Origin: DAIDKA01 sp035485475
GTDB taxonomy: Bacteria; Pseudomonadota; Gammaproteobacteria; Steroidobacterales; Steroidobacteraceae
Direction of reading: 5' to 3'
DNA length: 9,157 nucleotides
Assembly (NCBI GenBank): GCA_035485475.1
Contig: DATHOA010000049.1
Coordinates: 1-9,157 of the forward strand
A model generated the notes under the pieces. That model ran no database searches. It saw only the letters and a program-made list of their open reading frames with translations, and was not told the DNA's origin. Of this stretch, positions 1-6,701 are shown one piece after another. Positions within the stretch are counted from its first letter, which is position 1, and the number at the start of each line of letters is the position of its first letter. Position numbers and translations under genes: made by a program.

Positions 1-508
1 CGCGGATGATTTCGCGCCGCAGGGATGCCCGCTCGGCCGCGGAACCGGCGTGCAGCAGCGCGATACTGCGCGTCAGGTGGTCAAACACCAGCAGCGAGCG
101 GGGGGCGACATAGTGAAGCGCCGGCACACCGTCGGCGGTCGCGACCCGTTTGGGCAGGTGCTCGAAGAAGCGCACGACATCGTAGGAAGCGAATCCCACC
201 AGCCCGCCGGCCAACGGCACGCCGGAAATCTCCGGCTCCGGGCGGGGAGCGGCGGCCAGGGCCGCGCGCAACTGGTTCAGCAGCTCGCCGGCATTGCCCG
301 GCCGGGCGTGCCGCACCGCGCCGACCTGCAGCCCGGTCGCATCCAACTTGATCTCCAGGCTCTCGCCAAATCCCACGAAGGAATAGCGCGCGAGCCGCTC
401 TCCCCCCTCGACGCTCTCCAGCAGGAAGCAGGGCTTGAACGCCGCCAGCTTCATGTAGGTGGAGACCGGGGTGTCCAGATCACCAGCAATATCAAAGGGC
501 GCTTTCAT
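1..508 (-). CDS. trpE: Anthranilate synthase component I, N-terminal part (cut by window edge)
   Basis: TrpE converts chorismate and glutamine-derived ammonia to anthranilate, the first committed step of tryptophan synthesis, in the cytoplasm with the TrpG amidotransferase. Only the first 169 codons are in the window; the chorismate-binding C-terminal domain lies off the left edge. Seen in the sequence: a typical TrpE start (DLDTPVSTYMKL, residues 10-21), then FLLESVEGGERLARYSFVG (28-46), which holds the LLES motif known to form the tryptophan feedback site, and GGLVGFASYDVVRFFE (101-116), characteristic of the N-terminal domain. The ATG is preceded by AGGA at a suitable distance. It lies 26 bases after the attenuator U-tract, behind a Trp-rich leader peptide, so expression should follow charged tRNA-Trp supply. 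The identity is secure, although aminodeoxychorismate synthase PabB is a related family; the trp leader settles it. Confidence 0.95.
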   Translation of the reverse strand, partial: MKAPFDIAGDLDTPVSTYMKLAAFKPCFLLESVEGGERLARYSFVGFGESLEIKLDATGLQVGAVRHARPGNAGELLNQLRAALAAAPRPEPEISGVPLAGGLVGFASYDVVRFFEHLPKRVATADGVPALHYVAPRSLLVFDHLTRSIALLHAGSAAERASLRREIIR

Positions 509-534
509 TCTGTTCCTGGCTTCAAATCATGCGG

Positions 535-572
535 ACAACAAAAAACCCATCCCGGGACATTCCGGAGATGGG
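535..572 (-). terminator. trp attenuator: intrinsic terminator (3:4 hairpin)
   Basis: On the minus strand the arms CCCATC-T-CCGG and CCGG-GATGGG (546-572) form a GC-rich stem with one bulged T and a 6-base loop. Six T residues (545-540) follow directly. This is a textbook Rho-independent terminator sitting between the leader peptide and trpE. The upstream arm can instead pair with CGGAG-TGGG (626-634), which directly follows the leader-peptide stop codon: CCCA pairs with TGGG and CTCCG with CGGAG around one bulge. That alternative pairing would be the antiterminator. Confidence 0.92.
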
Positions 573-625
573 TTCTGGCGACGCTCGAGTCTTTTAGGGA
601 AAGTTTAAGGCGGCAGCAACCAGGG

Positions 626-634
626 CCCACTCCG
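626..634 (-). promoter_or_regulatory. trp antiterminator arm (region 2 of the attenuator)
   Basis: CGGAGTGGG on the minus strand begins at the base after the trpL TGA. It is complementary, with a single bulge, to the 5' arm of the terminator at 563-572. Part of it (GGAGTG, 628-633) can also pair with CACTTCC (638-644) inside the end of the leader coding region, which gives the 1:2 protector hairpin. This is the three-way choice expected of ribosome-mediated attenuation: a ribosome stalled on the Trp codons masks region 1 and frees region 2 to pair with region 3. Confidence 0.75.
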
Positions 635-688
635 TCAGGAAGTGCGCCACCACCAGGTACCAAGCTCGTTGCGAAGCTGCGTATTCAT
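635..688 (-). CDS. trpL: trp operon leader peptide with three tandem Trp codons
   Basis: This is a 17-codon ORF, MNTQLRNELGTWWWRTS, ending in TGA. Codons 12-14 (647-655) are three consecutive TGG codons. It lies on the trpE strand, 62 bases before the terminator stem and 126 bases before the trpE start. Its role is regulatory: ribosome stalling at the Trp codons when charged tRNA-Trp is scarce prevents terminator formation. There is no good Shine-Dalgarno sequence, and the start ATG falls only 8 bases after the promoter -10 box, so the peptide may be translated from a leaderless transcript. That arrangement is established for Sinorhizobium trpL, whose peptide also carries three adjacent Trp residues. 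Confidence 0.93.
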   Translation of the reverse strand: MNTQLRNELGTWWWRTS

Positions 689-696
689 GCGCCCGG

Positions 697-725
697 AGTA
701 TCGCCGGAAGGCCAAATCCAGTCAA
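697..725 (-). promoter_or_regulatory. trp operon promoter (sigma70 type)
   Basis: The minus strand has TTGACT (725-720, 5 of 6 matches to the -35 consensus), a 17-base spacer, and GATACT (702-697, 4 of 6 to the -10 consensus). The predicted start of transcription is about 689-690, or the A of the trpL ATG at 688. Assigned from spacing, consensus match and position directly before the leader peptide. Confidence 0.75.
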
Positions 726-768
726 GGAGCGCCTGGGGACACGCTGATTCAGGATGCCGTACTTCGCT

Positions 769-774
769 TACAAT
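769..774 (+). promoter_or_regulatory. Candidate -10 box for yajQ
   Basis: TACAAT (5 of 6 to the -10 consensus) lies 40 bases before the yajQ start codon on the plus strand, in the divergent trp/yajQ intergenic region. No convincing -35 is found at 16-18 bases upstream; the best (TGATTC, 745-750) is poor. Offered as a weak candidate only. Confidence 0.35.
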
Positions 775-814
775 GTCGTCATGTCCGCTTTATGGCCCAT
801 CGCCGAGGACCGGC

Positions 815-1297
815 ATGCCTTCATTTGATGTGGTTTCGGAGCTCGACTCCCACGAGGTCACCAATGCGGTGGACCAGGCCAACCGGGAGCTCAGCCAACG
901 CTTTGATTTCAAGGACACCGGGGCCGTGTTCGAGTTGAACGGCCTGACGGTGGCCGTGAAGGCGCAGGTCGAATTCCAGCTCAAGCAGATGCTGGAGATC
1001 CTCAAGCTGCGACTGTCAAAACGCGGCGTCGACATCATGTGCCTGGAGATCAAGGACCCCGTCGTCAACCTCGCGGCGGCGGTTCAGGAAGTGATCCTGC
1101 GCCAGGGGGTCGACGCCGATACGGCGCGGCTGATCGTGCGCCTGATCAAGGACTCGAAGATCAAGGTCCAGGCCAGCGTGCAGGGGGAGAAGGTACGCAT
1201 CGTCGGCAAGCAGCGTGACGATCTGCAAGGCGCCATGGCGGTGCTGCGCAAGGCCAAAGTCGACATGCCGCTGCAGTTCAATAATTTCCGCGACTGA
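815..1297 (+). CDS. yajQ: YajQ family nucleotide-binding protein
   Basis: A 160-residue protein that matches the YajQ/UPF0234 family along its whole length, from MPSFDVVSELDSHEVTNAVDQ to the end MPLQFNNFRD. Recognisable segments are RFDFKDTG (29-36), the region around KQMLEILKLRLSKRGVD (57-73) and DDLQGAMAVLRKA (135-147). Family members are small cytoplasmic proteins with two tandem RRM-like folds. In Xanthomonas and Pseudomonas a member has been reported to bind cyclic-di-GMP and act through a transcription factor; the role here is inferred. The ATG at 815 is chosen because GAGGA (805-809) lies 5 bases upstream and the family begins MPSFD. The frame stays open far upstream, but that part is antisense to trpE and the trp leader and is not coding. 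It converges on the next gene with only 6 bases between stops and no clear terminator. Confidence 0.95.
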   Translation: MPSFDVVSELDSHEVTNAVDQANRELSQRFDFKDTGAVFELNGLTVAVKAQVEFQLKQMLEILKLRLSKRGVDIMCLEIKDPVVNLAAAVQEVILRQGVDADTARLIVRLIKDSKIKVQASVQGEKVRIVGKQRDDLQGAMAVLRKAKVDMPLQFNNFRD

Positions 1298-1303
1298 ACC
1301 GGC

Positions 1304-2194
1304 TCAGTGTCGCGCGCGGGCCGCGTCAATACGGGCACACAGCTTGGCGGTCGCGTCCAGCACGCTGGGCCCGAGTCGACTCAATGCCTGGTCATCGAAG
1401 TCGAGCAGATTGCCCGACTGCACGGCCTTCAATGACGGAAAACTGCGCCAGGCCTGCAGCCACTGCGGCCCCTGCCCGGGGGGCGCCGCGGCGATGATCA
1501 GCTCGGGATTGCGGGTCAGCACTGCCTCGACCTGTACCGCGGGACTCAACTGCGGCAGGTCAGCAAATATATTCACGGCCCCGCACACCGTGAGCGCATC
1601 AGACATCAACTGCGCACCGCCCACCGTGTACAGCGGCTGATTCCACGTCTCCAGCAACGCGGTGATCGGCATGCGTTGTGAATACTGCGCGCGCAATCTC
1701 AACAACTGCGCTTCGACCTGGCCGGCACGTCGTTGCGCTGCCGGCGCGGTGCCCGCCAACTCACCCAGCCGCCGCAACGAGACGCCCAGATCGGCAAGCC
1801 GGTTCACCTGCTGGCCATACAGCAGAATGCCCAGTCGTTTGATCTGCGCGATCTGCGCGGCATTATTGCCTCCCGGCCAATAAACGACGACATCAGGTTT
1901 CAGCTGCAGCAGCCGCTCCATGTCTATCGCATTGCTGTCGCCAATGCGCGCAACCTCCCGGGCCGCGGCCGGTTGATCGGCATAGGCCACGGTGGCCACG
2001 ACCTGCAGGCCGGCGCCGGCCGCGAACAGCATTTCGGTGGCGCCGGGTGCCAGGCTGACAATGCGCCGGGCGGGCTGTGCCAGGCTCAAATGAGCCCCGG
2101 TGTCATCGACGACGTCAATACCGGCTGCGCAAACCGACGAGGATGCAGCGAGCATCAGGACCGACGCACAACATCCCCGTATAATGCGGGTCAT
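1304..2194 (-). CDS. btuF: Periplasmic cobalamin-binding protein of an ABC transporter (BtuF-like)
   Basis: A 296-residue precursor with an N-terminal signal peptide (hydrophobic stretch about 8-22, cleavage near VCAA-G), then a Peripla_BP_2 domain. RIVSLAPGATEMLFAAG (44-60) is the family signature with its conserved Glu (54). DMERLLQLKPDVVVYWPGGN (91-110) and VCGAVNIFADLPQLSPAVQVEAVL (203-226) resemble BtuF closely. The role is to capture vitamin B12 or a related corrinoid in the periplasm and deliver it to a BtuCD permease. No btuC or btuD is in the window, so it is an orphan here. The ATG at 2194 overlaps the start codon of the divergent dehydrogenase, with GAAGG only 2 bases upstream. A TTG at 2203 with AAGGA 8 bases upstream is a credible alternative start. 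An iron-chelate or heme-binding protein of the same fold cannot be fully excluded. Confidence 0.85.
   Translation of the reverse strand: MTRIIRGCCASVLMLAASSSVCAAGIDVVDDTGAHLSLAQPARRIVSLAPGATEMLFAAGAGLQVVATVAYADQPAAAREVARIGDSNAIDMERLLQLKPDVVVYWPGGNNAAQIAQIKRLGILLYGQQVNRLADLGVSLRRLGELAGTAPAAQRRAGQVEAQLLRLRAQYSQRMPITALLETWNQPLYTVGGAQLMSDALTVCGAVNIFADLPQLSPAVQVEAVLTRNPELIIAAAPPGQGPQWLQAWRSFPSLKAVQSGNLLDFDDQALSRLGPSVLDATAKLCARIDAARARH
2180..2185 (+). promoter_or_regulatory. Consensus -10 box; predicted leaderless transcript
   Basis: TATAAT, an exact -10 consensus, ends 7 bases before the ATG at 2193. Transcription would then begin at or next to the start codon. No good -35 element is found 16-18 bases upstream, and there is no Shine-Dalgarno sequence before the ATG, which fits a leaderless mRNA. 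The box lies inside the first codons of the divergent btuF-like gene. Confidence 0.5.
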
Positions 2195-3155
2195 GACCTT
2201 CAAAGCCGTATTCCTTGATTTTGCCACTGTCAGCAATGGCGATCTTGACATGAGCGCGCTCAAGCGCGTACTCCCCGACGTGGTTTTGCACGACGTCACA
2301 CCGGATGCCGACATCCCGGCGCGGATGGCCGGCGCGCACATTGTGCTGACCAACAAGCTGCGCATCAGCCGGGCGCTCATCGAGGCCAATCCGCAGCTGC
2401 GGTTCGTGGGCGTTTCGGCCACGGGTACCAATAATGTGGACCTGGAAGCCGCACGCGAGCACACGGTCGCGGTCTGCAATGTCCGCGACTACTGCAGCCG
2501 CTCGGTCATGCAGCATGTGCTGGCGGTCATCCTGGCGCATACGCATCGCGTGCGTGAGTTCTCGCGCCTGGCCGTGGACGGCTCGTGGTCGCGGACGCCG
2601 CAGTTCACGATGCTGAATTACCCGATACGCGAACTGTCGGGACGGGTGCTCGGCATTGTCGGCTACGGCGCGCTGGGGCGGGCCGTGGCGCAGGGTGCGC
2701 AAGCGGCACTGGACATGCGGGTGATGATCGCCGGCCGTCCGGGCCAGCCGGCTGCGCCGGGCCGCGTGGAACTGGATGCGCTGCTGCGCGAAGCGGACGT
2801 GCTGAGCCTGCACTGTCCGCTGACACCGGAAACCGCCAATATGATCAGTACGCGCGAGCTGGGCTTGATGAAGCGCGATGCGCTGTTGGTGAACACTGCC
2901 CGCGGCGGCCTGATCGACTCGGCGGCATTGGTTGCGGCGCTGCGTAACGGAACGATCGGTGGTGCGGCAATCGATGTGCTGCCGCAGGAGCCGCCGCTGG
3001 ATGGCAATCCACTGGTCGATCCGAGCATTCCGAACCTGATCCTCACCCCGCATATTGCCTGGGCGGCCAAGGAAGCGCGCCAGCGCTGCGTGGATCAGGT
3101 CGCCGCGAATATCGCCGATTTTCTCAAAGGTGGCACGCGCAACCGCGTGGTGTAA
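2193..3155 (+). CDS. D-2-hydroxyacid dehydrogenase (glycerate dehydrogenase / hydroxypyruvate reductase-like)
   Basis: A 320-residue cytoplasmic oxidoreductase that interconverts 2-keto acids and D-2-hydroxy acids with a nicotinamide cofactor; glycerate/hydroxypyruvate is the likeliest pair. An N-terminal catalytic half (1-100) begins KAVFLDFATV. The Rossmann motif VLGIVGYGALGR spans 152-163. The catalytic set of the family is present: Arg237 in VNTARGG, Glu266 in QEPP and His287 in TPHIAWA. The residue after the second Rossmann strand (about 181-182, GR) is not the usual acidic one, and the Arg hints at NADP(H) use; this is inference. Start at 2193 matches homologues; an in-frame ATG at 2184 adds only three residues but lies in the -10 box. 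It ends 15 bases before the convergent SnoaL-like gene. The exact substrate is uncertain. Confidence 0.88.
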   Translation: MTFKAVFLDFATVSNGDLDMSALKRVLPDVVLHDVTPDADIPARMAGAHIVLTNKLRISRALIEANPQLRFVGVSATGTNNVDLEAAREHTVAVCNVRDYCSRSVMQHVLAVILAHTHRVREFSRLAVDGSWSRTPQFTMLNYPIRELSGRVLGIVGYGALGRAVAQGAQAALDMRVMIAGRPGQPAAPGRVELDALLREADVLSLHCPLTPETANMISTRELGLMKRDALLVNTARGGLIDSAALVAALRNGTIGGAAIDVLPQEPPLDGNPLVDPSIPNLILTPHIAWAAKEARQRCVDQVAANIADFLKGGTRNRVV

Positions 3156-3170
3156 GCGCGGCTCGCCCCG

Positions 3171-3713
3171 CTACTCTTGCCAGCCTTCCGGTGGCTTCGT
3201 GCCGCCCTGGATCTGGCGGGTCTTGTAGCGCCACTGGCCATTCACCTTGACGAACGTGGCGTATTCCCGACCTTGGGTCGTGACGCGCGGGGCATCGCCC
3301 TGTTTGTCCATCACGAACTCCGTGTAGATCAACTGCGAGGTCGCCTTGTCGCCGTGTACGACAATGAGTGGATTGCTGATGGCCACGTTGAAGGAATACG
3401 CGTTGCGGGCCGGGCCGCCGCCGCCGGGACGGGGTGCATATGCCTTCGCAATGCCGTCCTTGCCTTTGAAGTGAGTGGTGCCGAGGATCAGCTCGGCATC
3501 ATCGGCATAGAAATCCGAAAAGCTTTCGGGACTCTCCTTGCCGAAATTGTAATAGTAATGTGTGATCAGGTCCTGGATCTGCGCGCGATCGACCAGTGAT
3601 CGCGCCGTAATGCCTTGCGCCTGCGCGGCTGGCATTGACGTCAACACCAGGCACCAAGCGACCCCCAACACACCCAGCCAAACCTGGCGCCCCTGCTTCG
3701 AGAAAGTCTTCAT
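3171..3713 (-). CDS. Exported SnoaL/NTF2-like domain protein
   Basis: A 180-residue precursor. Residues 1-32 form a Sec signal peptide (KQGRQ, hydrophobic core about 11-25, cleavage likely AQA-QG). The mature part begins with ARSLVDRAQIQDLITHYYYNFGKE, then DFYADDAEL, typical of SnoaL-like domains in which a helical start leads into a cone-shaped beta barrel. The end (EYATFVKVNGQWRYKTRQI) is the usual last pair of strands. Such domains can be small enzymes, carriers or ligand-binding proteins; no catalytic function can be assigned. Start choice: ATG at 3713, with AGGTGG about 9 bases upstream; a GTG at 3719 would add two residues. It lies 60 bases downstream of the TPR-methyltransferase gene on the same strand. 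Confidence 0.8.
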   Translation of the reverse strand: MKTFSKQGRQVWLGVLGVAWCLVLTSMPAAQAQGITARSLVDRAQIQDLITHYYYNFGKESPESFSDFYADDAELILGTTHFKGKDGIAKAYAPRPGGGGPARNAYSFNVAISNPLIVVHGDKATSQLIYTEFVMDKQGDAPRVTTQGREYATFVKVNGQWRYKTRQIQGGTKPPEGWQE

Positions 3714-3773
3714 GGCCACCCCCCACCTTTTGTTTTGCAGTCAGCCTAGGACAATCCGGTAACTGCAGCAAGC

Positions 3774-4976
3774 TCACTGATGCCGCGCAACCACGAGATA
3801 TCCCGGCACATCCTTGCCCGCGTTCTCGCGCGCGGTTTGCGGCGCGACGGACTCGACCATGAATCCGGCTTCACCGATTACGCGGCGCAGGTAGGTTTCG
3901 CTATGCAGGTAACGTCCTGATACCCCCAGCCGGTGATCGGCCGGATCGCCTTGTGGCAGCGCTTCAACCGTGAAGACCAACGGGCCGCCGACGCGCAGCG
4001 CTGTGTGGGCGCCGGTGAGCGCCTCTGCCAGGGTCCCAAAATAGATGAAGGTATCGGCGCAGACGATCGCATCGAAAGTCTGGGGTCGGGAGCGCATGAA
4101 GGCGCCCAGCTCCGCCGTCACGAGCTCATCGTAACAACCACGTTGCTGCGCGTGGTGCAGCATCTTTGGCGACAGATCGACGCCGACCAGGCGAGCGCAC
4201 AGCTCGCGCACATGCGGTCCGCACAAGCCGGTGCCGCATCCTGCATCGAGGATGGCCGGGAAGAGCGGCATGGAATCCCGCGATGCCGCGGCCCGCAAGG
4301 CCGCGGTCACGAGCTGCGGGCCGCGGTAATTGAGCGATTTCAGCACGGAATCGAAGCCGTCCGCGAAGCCATCAAAGTGCGTCCGCACATATTCATCCGT
4401 TGCACGATATGGCGAGTCCCGTCCGGAGAAGGCCGCGGCCATGTGCAAGGCGATCGGGTTCGTCGGTTCACGCACCAGCCAGGCGCTGACCGTCTGCGCG
4501 GCCTCCGGCACCCGCCCCAGCCTCCGCAGCACGTCGGCCAGCGATTCGAAGGCCCGCGACTGGGGCAGCGGGCAGGCGAGCGCCCGGTACAGCAGCTTCG
4601 CGGCACCATCGAGATCTCGGTCGCGTATCAGACAGTCGGCGCGGTTGCACCAGGCCTCGCACAGTTCGGGTGACAAGTCGGTGGCACGCTTGAACGCAGC
4701 GCTGCCCTCGACCGGCCTATCCGTCTCGATGTACAGGGTGCCGAGCCAGTTCCAGGTCAGACCGACGTTCGGTTCGAACCTCAGGCTGCGACGCACGAAG
4801 TCAATGGCCTGTACCTTTGCACCCGCGTGATAACTCAGGAGCGCCAGGCCATACAGCGCCAGATGGCTGGTGGGTCGTGCGCGCAGCACTTGTCTATAGC
4901 CGACTTCGGCCTCGGCAAAGCGCCCGGCTTGGTAGGCCGCCACGGCTTCGCGCAGCATGTCCTCGGCGGCTCTCAT
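3774..4976 (-). CDS. TPR-repeat protein fused to a SAM-dependent methyltransferase
   Basis: A 400-residue protein. Residues about 3-175 contain tetratricopeptide-like repeats, with the A..Y..G...EA pattern at 11-24 (AVAAYQAGRFAEAE) and again in later helices. Next comes a linker typical of this fusion family, YVRTHFDGFADGFDSVL (196-212), then a class I methyltransferase domain: motif I ILDAGCGTG (242-250), motif II LVGVDLSPKML (263-273), and the motif IV region FDAIVCADTFIYFG (301-314). The cytoplasmic protein is expected to methylate a partner held by the TPR part. The substrate is unknown; relatives are often called contactin- or TPR-type methyltransferases only by domain. The ribosome site is weak (GAGG, 11 bases from ATG). 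It may share a transcript with the small membrane protein gene 54 bases upstream. Confidence 0.85.
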   Translation of the reverse strand: MRAAEDMLREAVAAYQAGRFAEAEVGYRQVLRARPTSHLALYGLALLSYHAGAKVQAIDFVRRSLRFEPNVGLTWNWLGTLYIETDRPVEGSAAFKRATDLSPELCEAWCNRADCLIRDRDLDGAAKLLYRALACPLPQSRAFESLADVLRRLGRVPEAAQTVSAWLVREPTNPIALHMAAAFSGRDSPYRATDEYVRTHFDGFADGFDSVLKSLNYRGPQLVTAALRAAASRDSMPLFPAILDAGCGTGLCGPHVRELCARLVGVDLSPKMLHHAQQRGCYDELVTAELGAFMRSRPQTFDAIVCADTFIYFGTLAEALTGAHTALRVGGPLVFTVEALPQGDPADHRLGVSGRYLHSETYLRRVIGEAGFMVESVAPQTARENAGKDVPGYLVVARHQ

Positions 4977-5030
4977 GGTTTGCGGCGCCTCAGCTTAAGA
5001 TCATGCTGCGCTGCGCCCGCCGAAAACACA

Positions 5031-5255
5031 CTAAGATCGATGGCGCTTGCGGTATATCGCGCGGAAGGCGACGGTAAGCGCACCTCCCGCAATAGCCCAC
5101 GTCGCGAGTACCGCTGCCGTAGATACGAGATGGTTCATCCATGCCGTTGTCACCACCACCAGGCACACCAGGACATAGGCAGAGGACTCGATACCCAGCC
5201 ATTGGCGCATAGGACTGCGCCGAGTCTGCAAGGGCCTTTCCTTGTTTTGAGTCAC
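5031..5255 (-). CDS. Small two-helix membrane protein of unknown function
   Basis: A 74-residue ORF starting with GTG. A strong ribosome site, AGGAGG, lies 4 bases upstream, which is the main reason to call it real. The protein has a basic N-terminus (NKERPLQTRRSPMRQ), two hydrophobic segments (about 24-43 and 45-66) separated by a short turn, and a very basic tail (RAIYRKRHRS), so both ends probably face the cytoplasm. It follows the cupin gene by 26 bases on the same strand, suggesting co-transcription. I do not recognise a family. A longer overlapping frame exists on the same strand but lacks a credible ribosome site or domain. Confidence 0.6.
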   Translation of the reverse strand: MTQNKERPLQTRRSPMRQWLGIESSAYVLVCLVVVTTAWMNHLVSTAAVLATWAIAGGALTVAFRAIYRKRHRS

Positions 5256-5281
5256 AAACCCTCCTGTTCCTCATCTCAATC

Positions 5282-5698
5282 TTACGCCGGGCGGTGTTGA
5301 GTGCCCAAGCCGGCTGTAATCGCCAGCAGGCGAGCCGGTTCACTGACCTTGGCCGTGTGCCACACTCCTTTCGGAATCACCAGCAAGCGTCCCGCGCTCA
5401 GCGCGATTTCCCTCAAACCCGCGGAAAGCTCCAGTACAAACGTGGCTTTGCCTTCGAGCATGAACAGGATTTCATCACCGGCCGGATGCATTTCCCAGTT
5501 TTTCCAGTCGGCGCCCATGGGCATCGCCGACAGCAGCCGGCCCTTCTCGCTGACCATCAGCCGCCGAATGCCAGGATCGGTCGCATTGCCGGACATCAGC
5601 TGGCTCCAGAATTCGCCACCACCGGGGAGGACGGCCGAGGTTCCGTCGGGCTCCAGCAATAAGTAGTTCTTCAAAAGGTCGGTCGTATCATCTGCCAT
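5282..5698 (-). CDS. Cupin domain protein
   Basis: A 138-residue single-cupin protein. Cupin motif 1 is seen as MHPAGDEILFMLEGKATFVLE (70-90), with His71 and Glu76 as likely metal ligands, and motif 2 as GRLLVIPKGVWHTAKV (103-118), with Pro109, Gly111 and His114. The family includes small metalloenzymes and sensors; substrate unknown. The frame is open further upstream, but ATG 5698 is chosen because GGAG lies 6 bases before it and the earlier codons overlap the end of the preceding gene. It lies 41 bases downstream of the GFA gene and 26 bases upstream of the small membrane protein gene, all on the minus strand, so the three may form one operon. Confidence 0.82.
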   Translation of the reverse strand: MADDTTDLLKNYLLLEPDGTSAVLPGGGEFWSQLMSGNATDPGIRRLMVSEKGRLLSAMPMGADWKNWEMHPAGDEILFMLEGKATFVLELSAGLREIALSAGRLLVIPKGVWHTAKVSEPARLLAITAGLGTQHRPA

Positions 5699-5739
5699 GG
5701 CCCGCTCCGCTACTGGGTCCGGTTTCGTCGGCACTGGCG

Positions 5740-6135
5740 CTAAGCCATGTGCTCCATATCCTGGGGCATTTGTACCCAAGAGTGCATGCGCTCCTCGTAG
5801 ACCGAGACGGTGGGGCCTGGGAACGACGGATCAGCGAATGCGCCGACCGCGATGGCGATATGCTCCTCGCTACCTTCGATCGTGTAGTGGACCGTCGCAC
5901 CGCAGATAGGGCAGAAGTTGAACCGCGCCCGTCCTCCTTCATCACCGACACGCACGAACTGCTTCGAATCTCCGCTGATGGTAACCGAGTCCGCAGGGAA
6001 GCGCGCCTGGGCCGCAAAGACACTACCCGTCCTGCGTTGGCAGGCAAGGCAATGGCAAACGGAAATCCGCACGGGGTCGGCAGTAGTCGTTACCGAGAGT
6101 TGGCCGCAAGAGCAAGAAGCAGTACGCACTGGCAT
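5740..6135 (-). CDS. GFA / CENP-V domain zinc protein
   Basis: A 131-residue protein with the seven-cysteine pattern of the GFA superfamily: CSCG (8-11), CHCLAC (27-32) and CPIC (75-78). These provide a structural and a second zinc site. CQRRTGS (32-38) and NFCPICGATVHY (73-84) are family signatures. Named after glutathione-dependent formaldehyde-activating enzyme, the family is broad, and most single-domain members, including this one, have no proven substrate; the formaldehyde role should not be assumed. GGAAG lies 6 bases before the ATG. It sits between the macro-domain gene (39 bases upstream) and the cupin gene on the same strand. Confidence 0.85.
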   Translation of the reverse strand: MPVRTASCSCGQLSVTTTADPVRISVCHCLACQRRTGSVFAAQARFPADSVTISGDSKQFVRVGDEGGRARFNFCPICGATVHYTIEGSEEHIAIAVGAFADPSFPGPTVSVYEERMHSWVQMPQDMEHMA

Positions 6136-6174
6136 GGGTGGCTTCCGACGTGGGGGAGCAGTTGATTGTAACGC

Positions 6175-6693
6175 TTAACGGCCAGGTTGAGCGGCGAGGG
6201 CACGTTTGTAAACGGCATGGTCCTCGCCCGAATAACAGCAAAACACCACCTCTGATGGACCAGGGCGACCTCGATCGAATTCCATTACTTCCCGGATTGC
6301 AACCGTGGTGGCCAGTTCTATCGGGTAGGCGTAGGCGCCGGTACTGATAGCAGGGAAAGCAATCGTGTCGACACCATGGGCGGCCGCTAAGCGCAGGGAT
6401 TCGCGATAACACGAGGCGAGGAGCTGCGGCTCGCCTTTTCCACCGCCATGCCACACGGGCCCGACGGTATGAATGATCCATCTGGCTCTTAATCTAAATC
6501 CGGGCGTAATGCGCGCCTGTCCGGTCGGACAGCCGCCCAGTTTACGACAGGCTTCAAGTAGCTCCGGCCCCGCGGCATGGTGAATCGCCCCATCGACACC
6601 GCCCCCACCCAGCAACGTCGAATTGGCCGCATTGACAATGGCATCGACTTCGAGCGCTACGATGTCACCACGGACGAGGCGGATTGTCGGCAT
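6175..6693 (-). CDS. Macro-domain protein, probable O-acetyl-ADP-ribose deacetylase / ADP-ribose hydrolase
   Basis: A 172-residue stand-alone macro domain of the YmdB/MacroD type. It binds ADP-ribose and is expected to hydrolyse O-acetyl-ADP-ribose or remove mono-ADP-ribose from targets. Seen: GDIVALEVDAIVNAANSTL (9-27, with NAAN 21-24), GGGGVDGAIHHAAG (29-42, with the Asp in the glycine-rich loop required by this class) and PAISTGAYAYP (114-124), the phosphate loop. Length is normal. ATG 6693 lies 8 bases after the stop of the upstream methyltransferase gene and has no clear ribosome site, so it may depend on translational coupling; a TTG at 6699 is an alternative. No ADP-ribosyltransferase toxin gene is recognised next to it. 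Confidence 0.92.
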   Translation of the reverse strand: MPTIRLVRGDIVALEVDAIVNAANSTLLGGGGVDGAIHHAAGPELLEACRKLGGCPTGQARITPGFRLRARWIIHTVGPVWHGGGKGEPQLLASCYRESLRLAAAHGVDTIAFPAISTGAYAYPIELATTVAIREVMEFDRGRPGPSEVVFCCYSGEDHAVYKRALAAQPGR

Positions 6694-6701
6694 GCGCAAA
6701 T

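Noticed and set aside
50..814. Long plus-strand open frame running into yajQ, which would give a 415-residue protein
   Set aside because: The first part is antisense to trpE and the trp leader, has no protein-like pattern, and the YajQ family begins at the ATG at 815 with its own ribosome site.
1298..1303. Terminator between the convergent yajQ and btuF-like genes
   Set aside because: Only 6 bases separate the stops and no stem followed by a T-run is visible on either strand nearby.
2115..3053. A 312-codon open frame on the minus strand
   Set aside because: It is the antisense shadow of the dehydrogenase; the composition is Arg/Gln/His-rich and shows no domain, as expected from GC-rich antisense.
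3933..4673. A 246-codon plus-strand frame
   Set aside because: Antisense to the TPR-methyltransferase gene, whose domains are unmistakable on the other strand.
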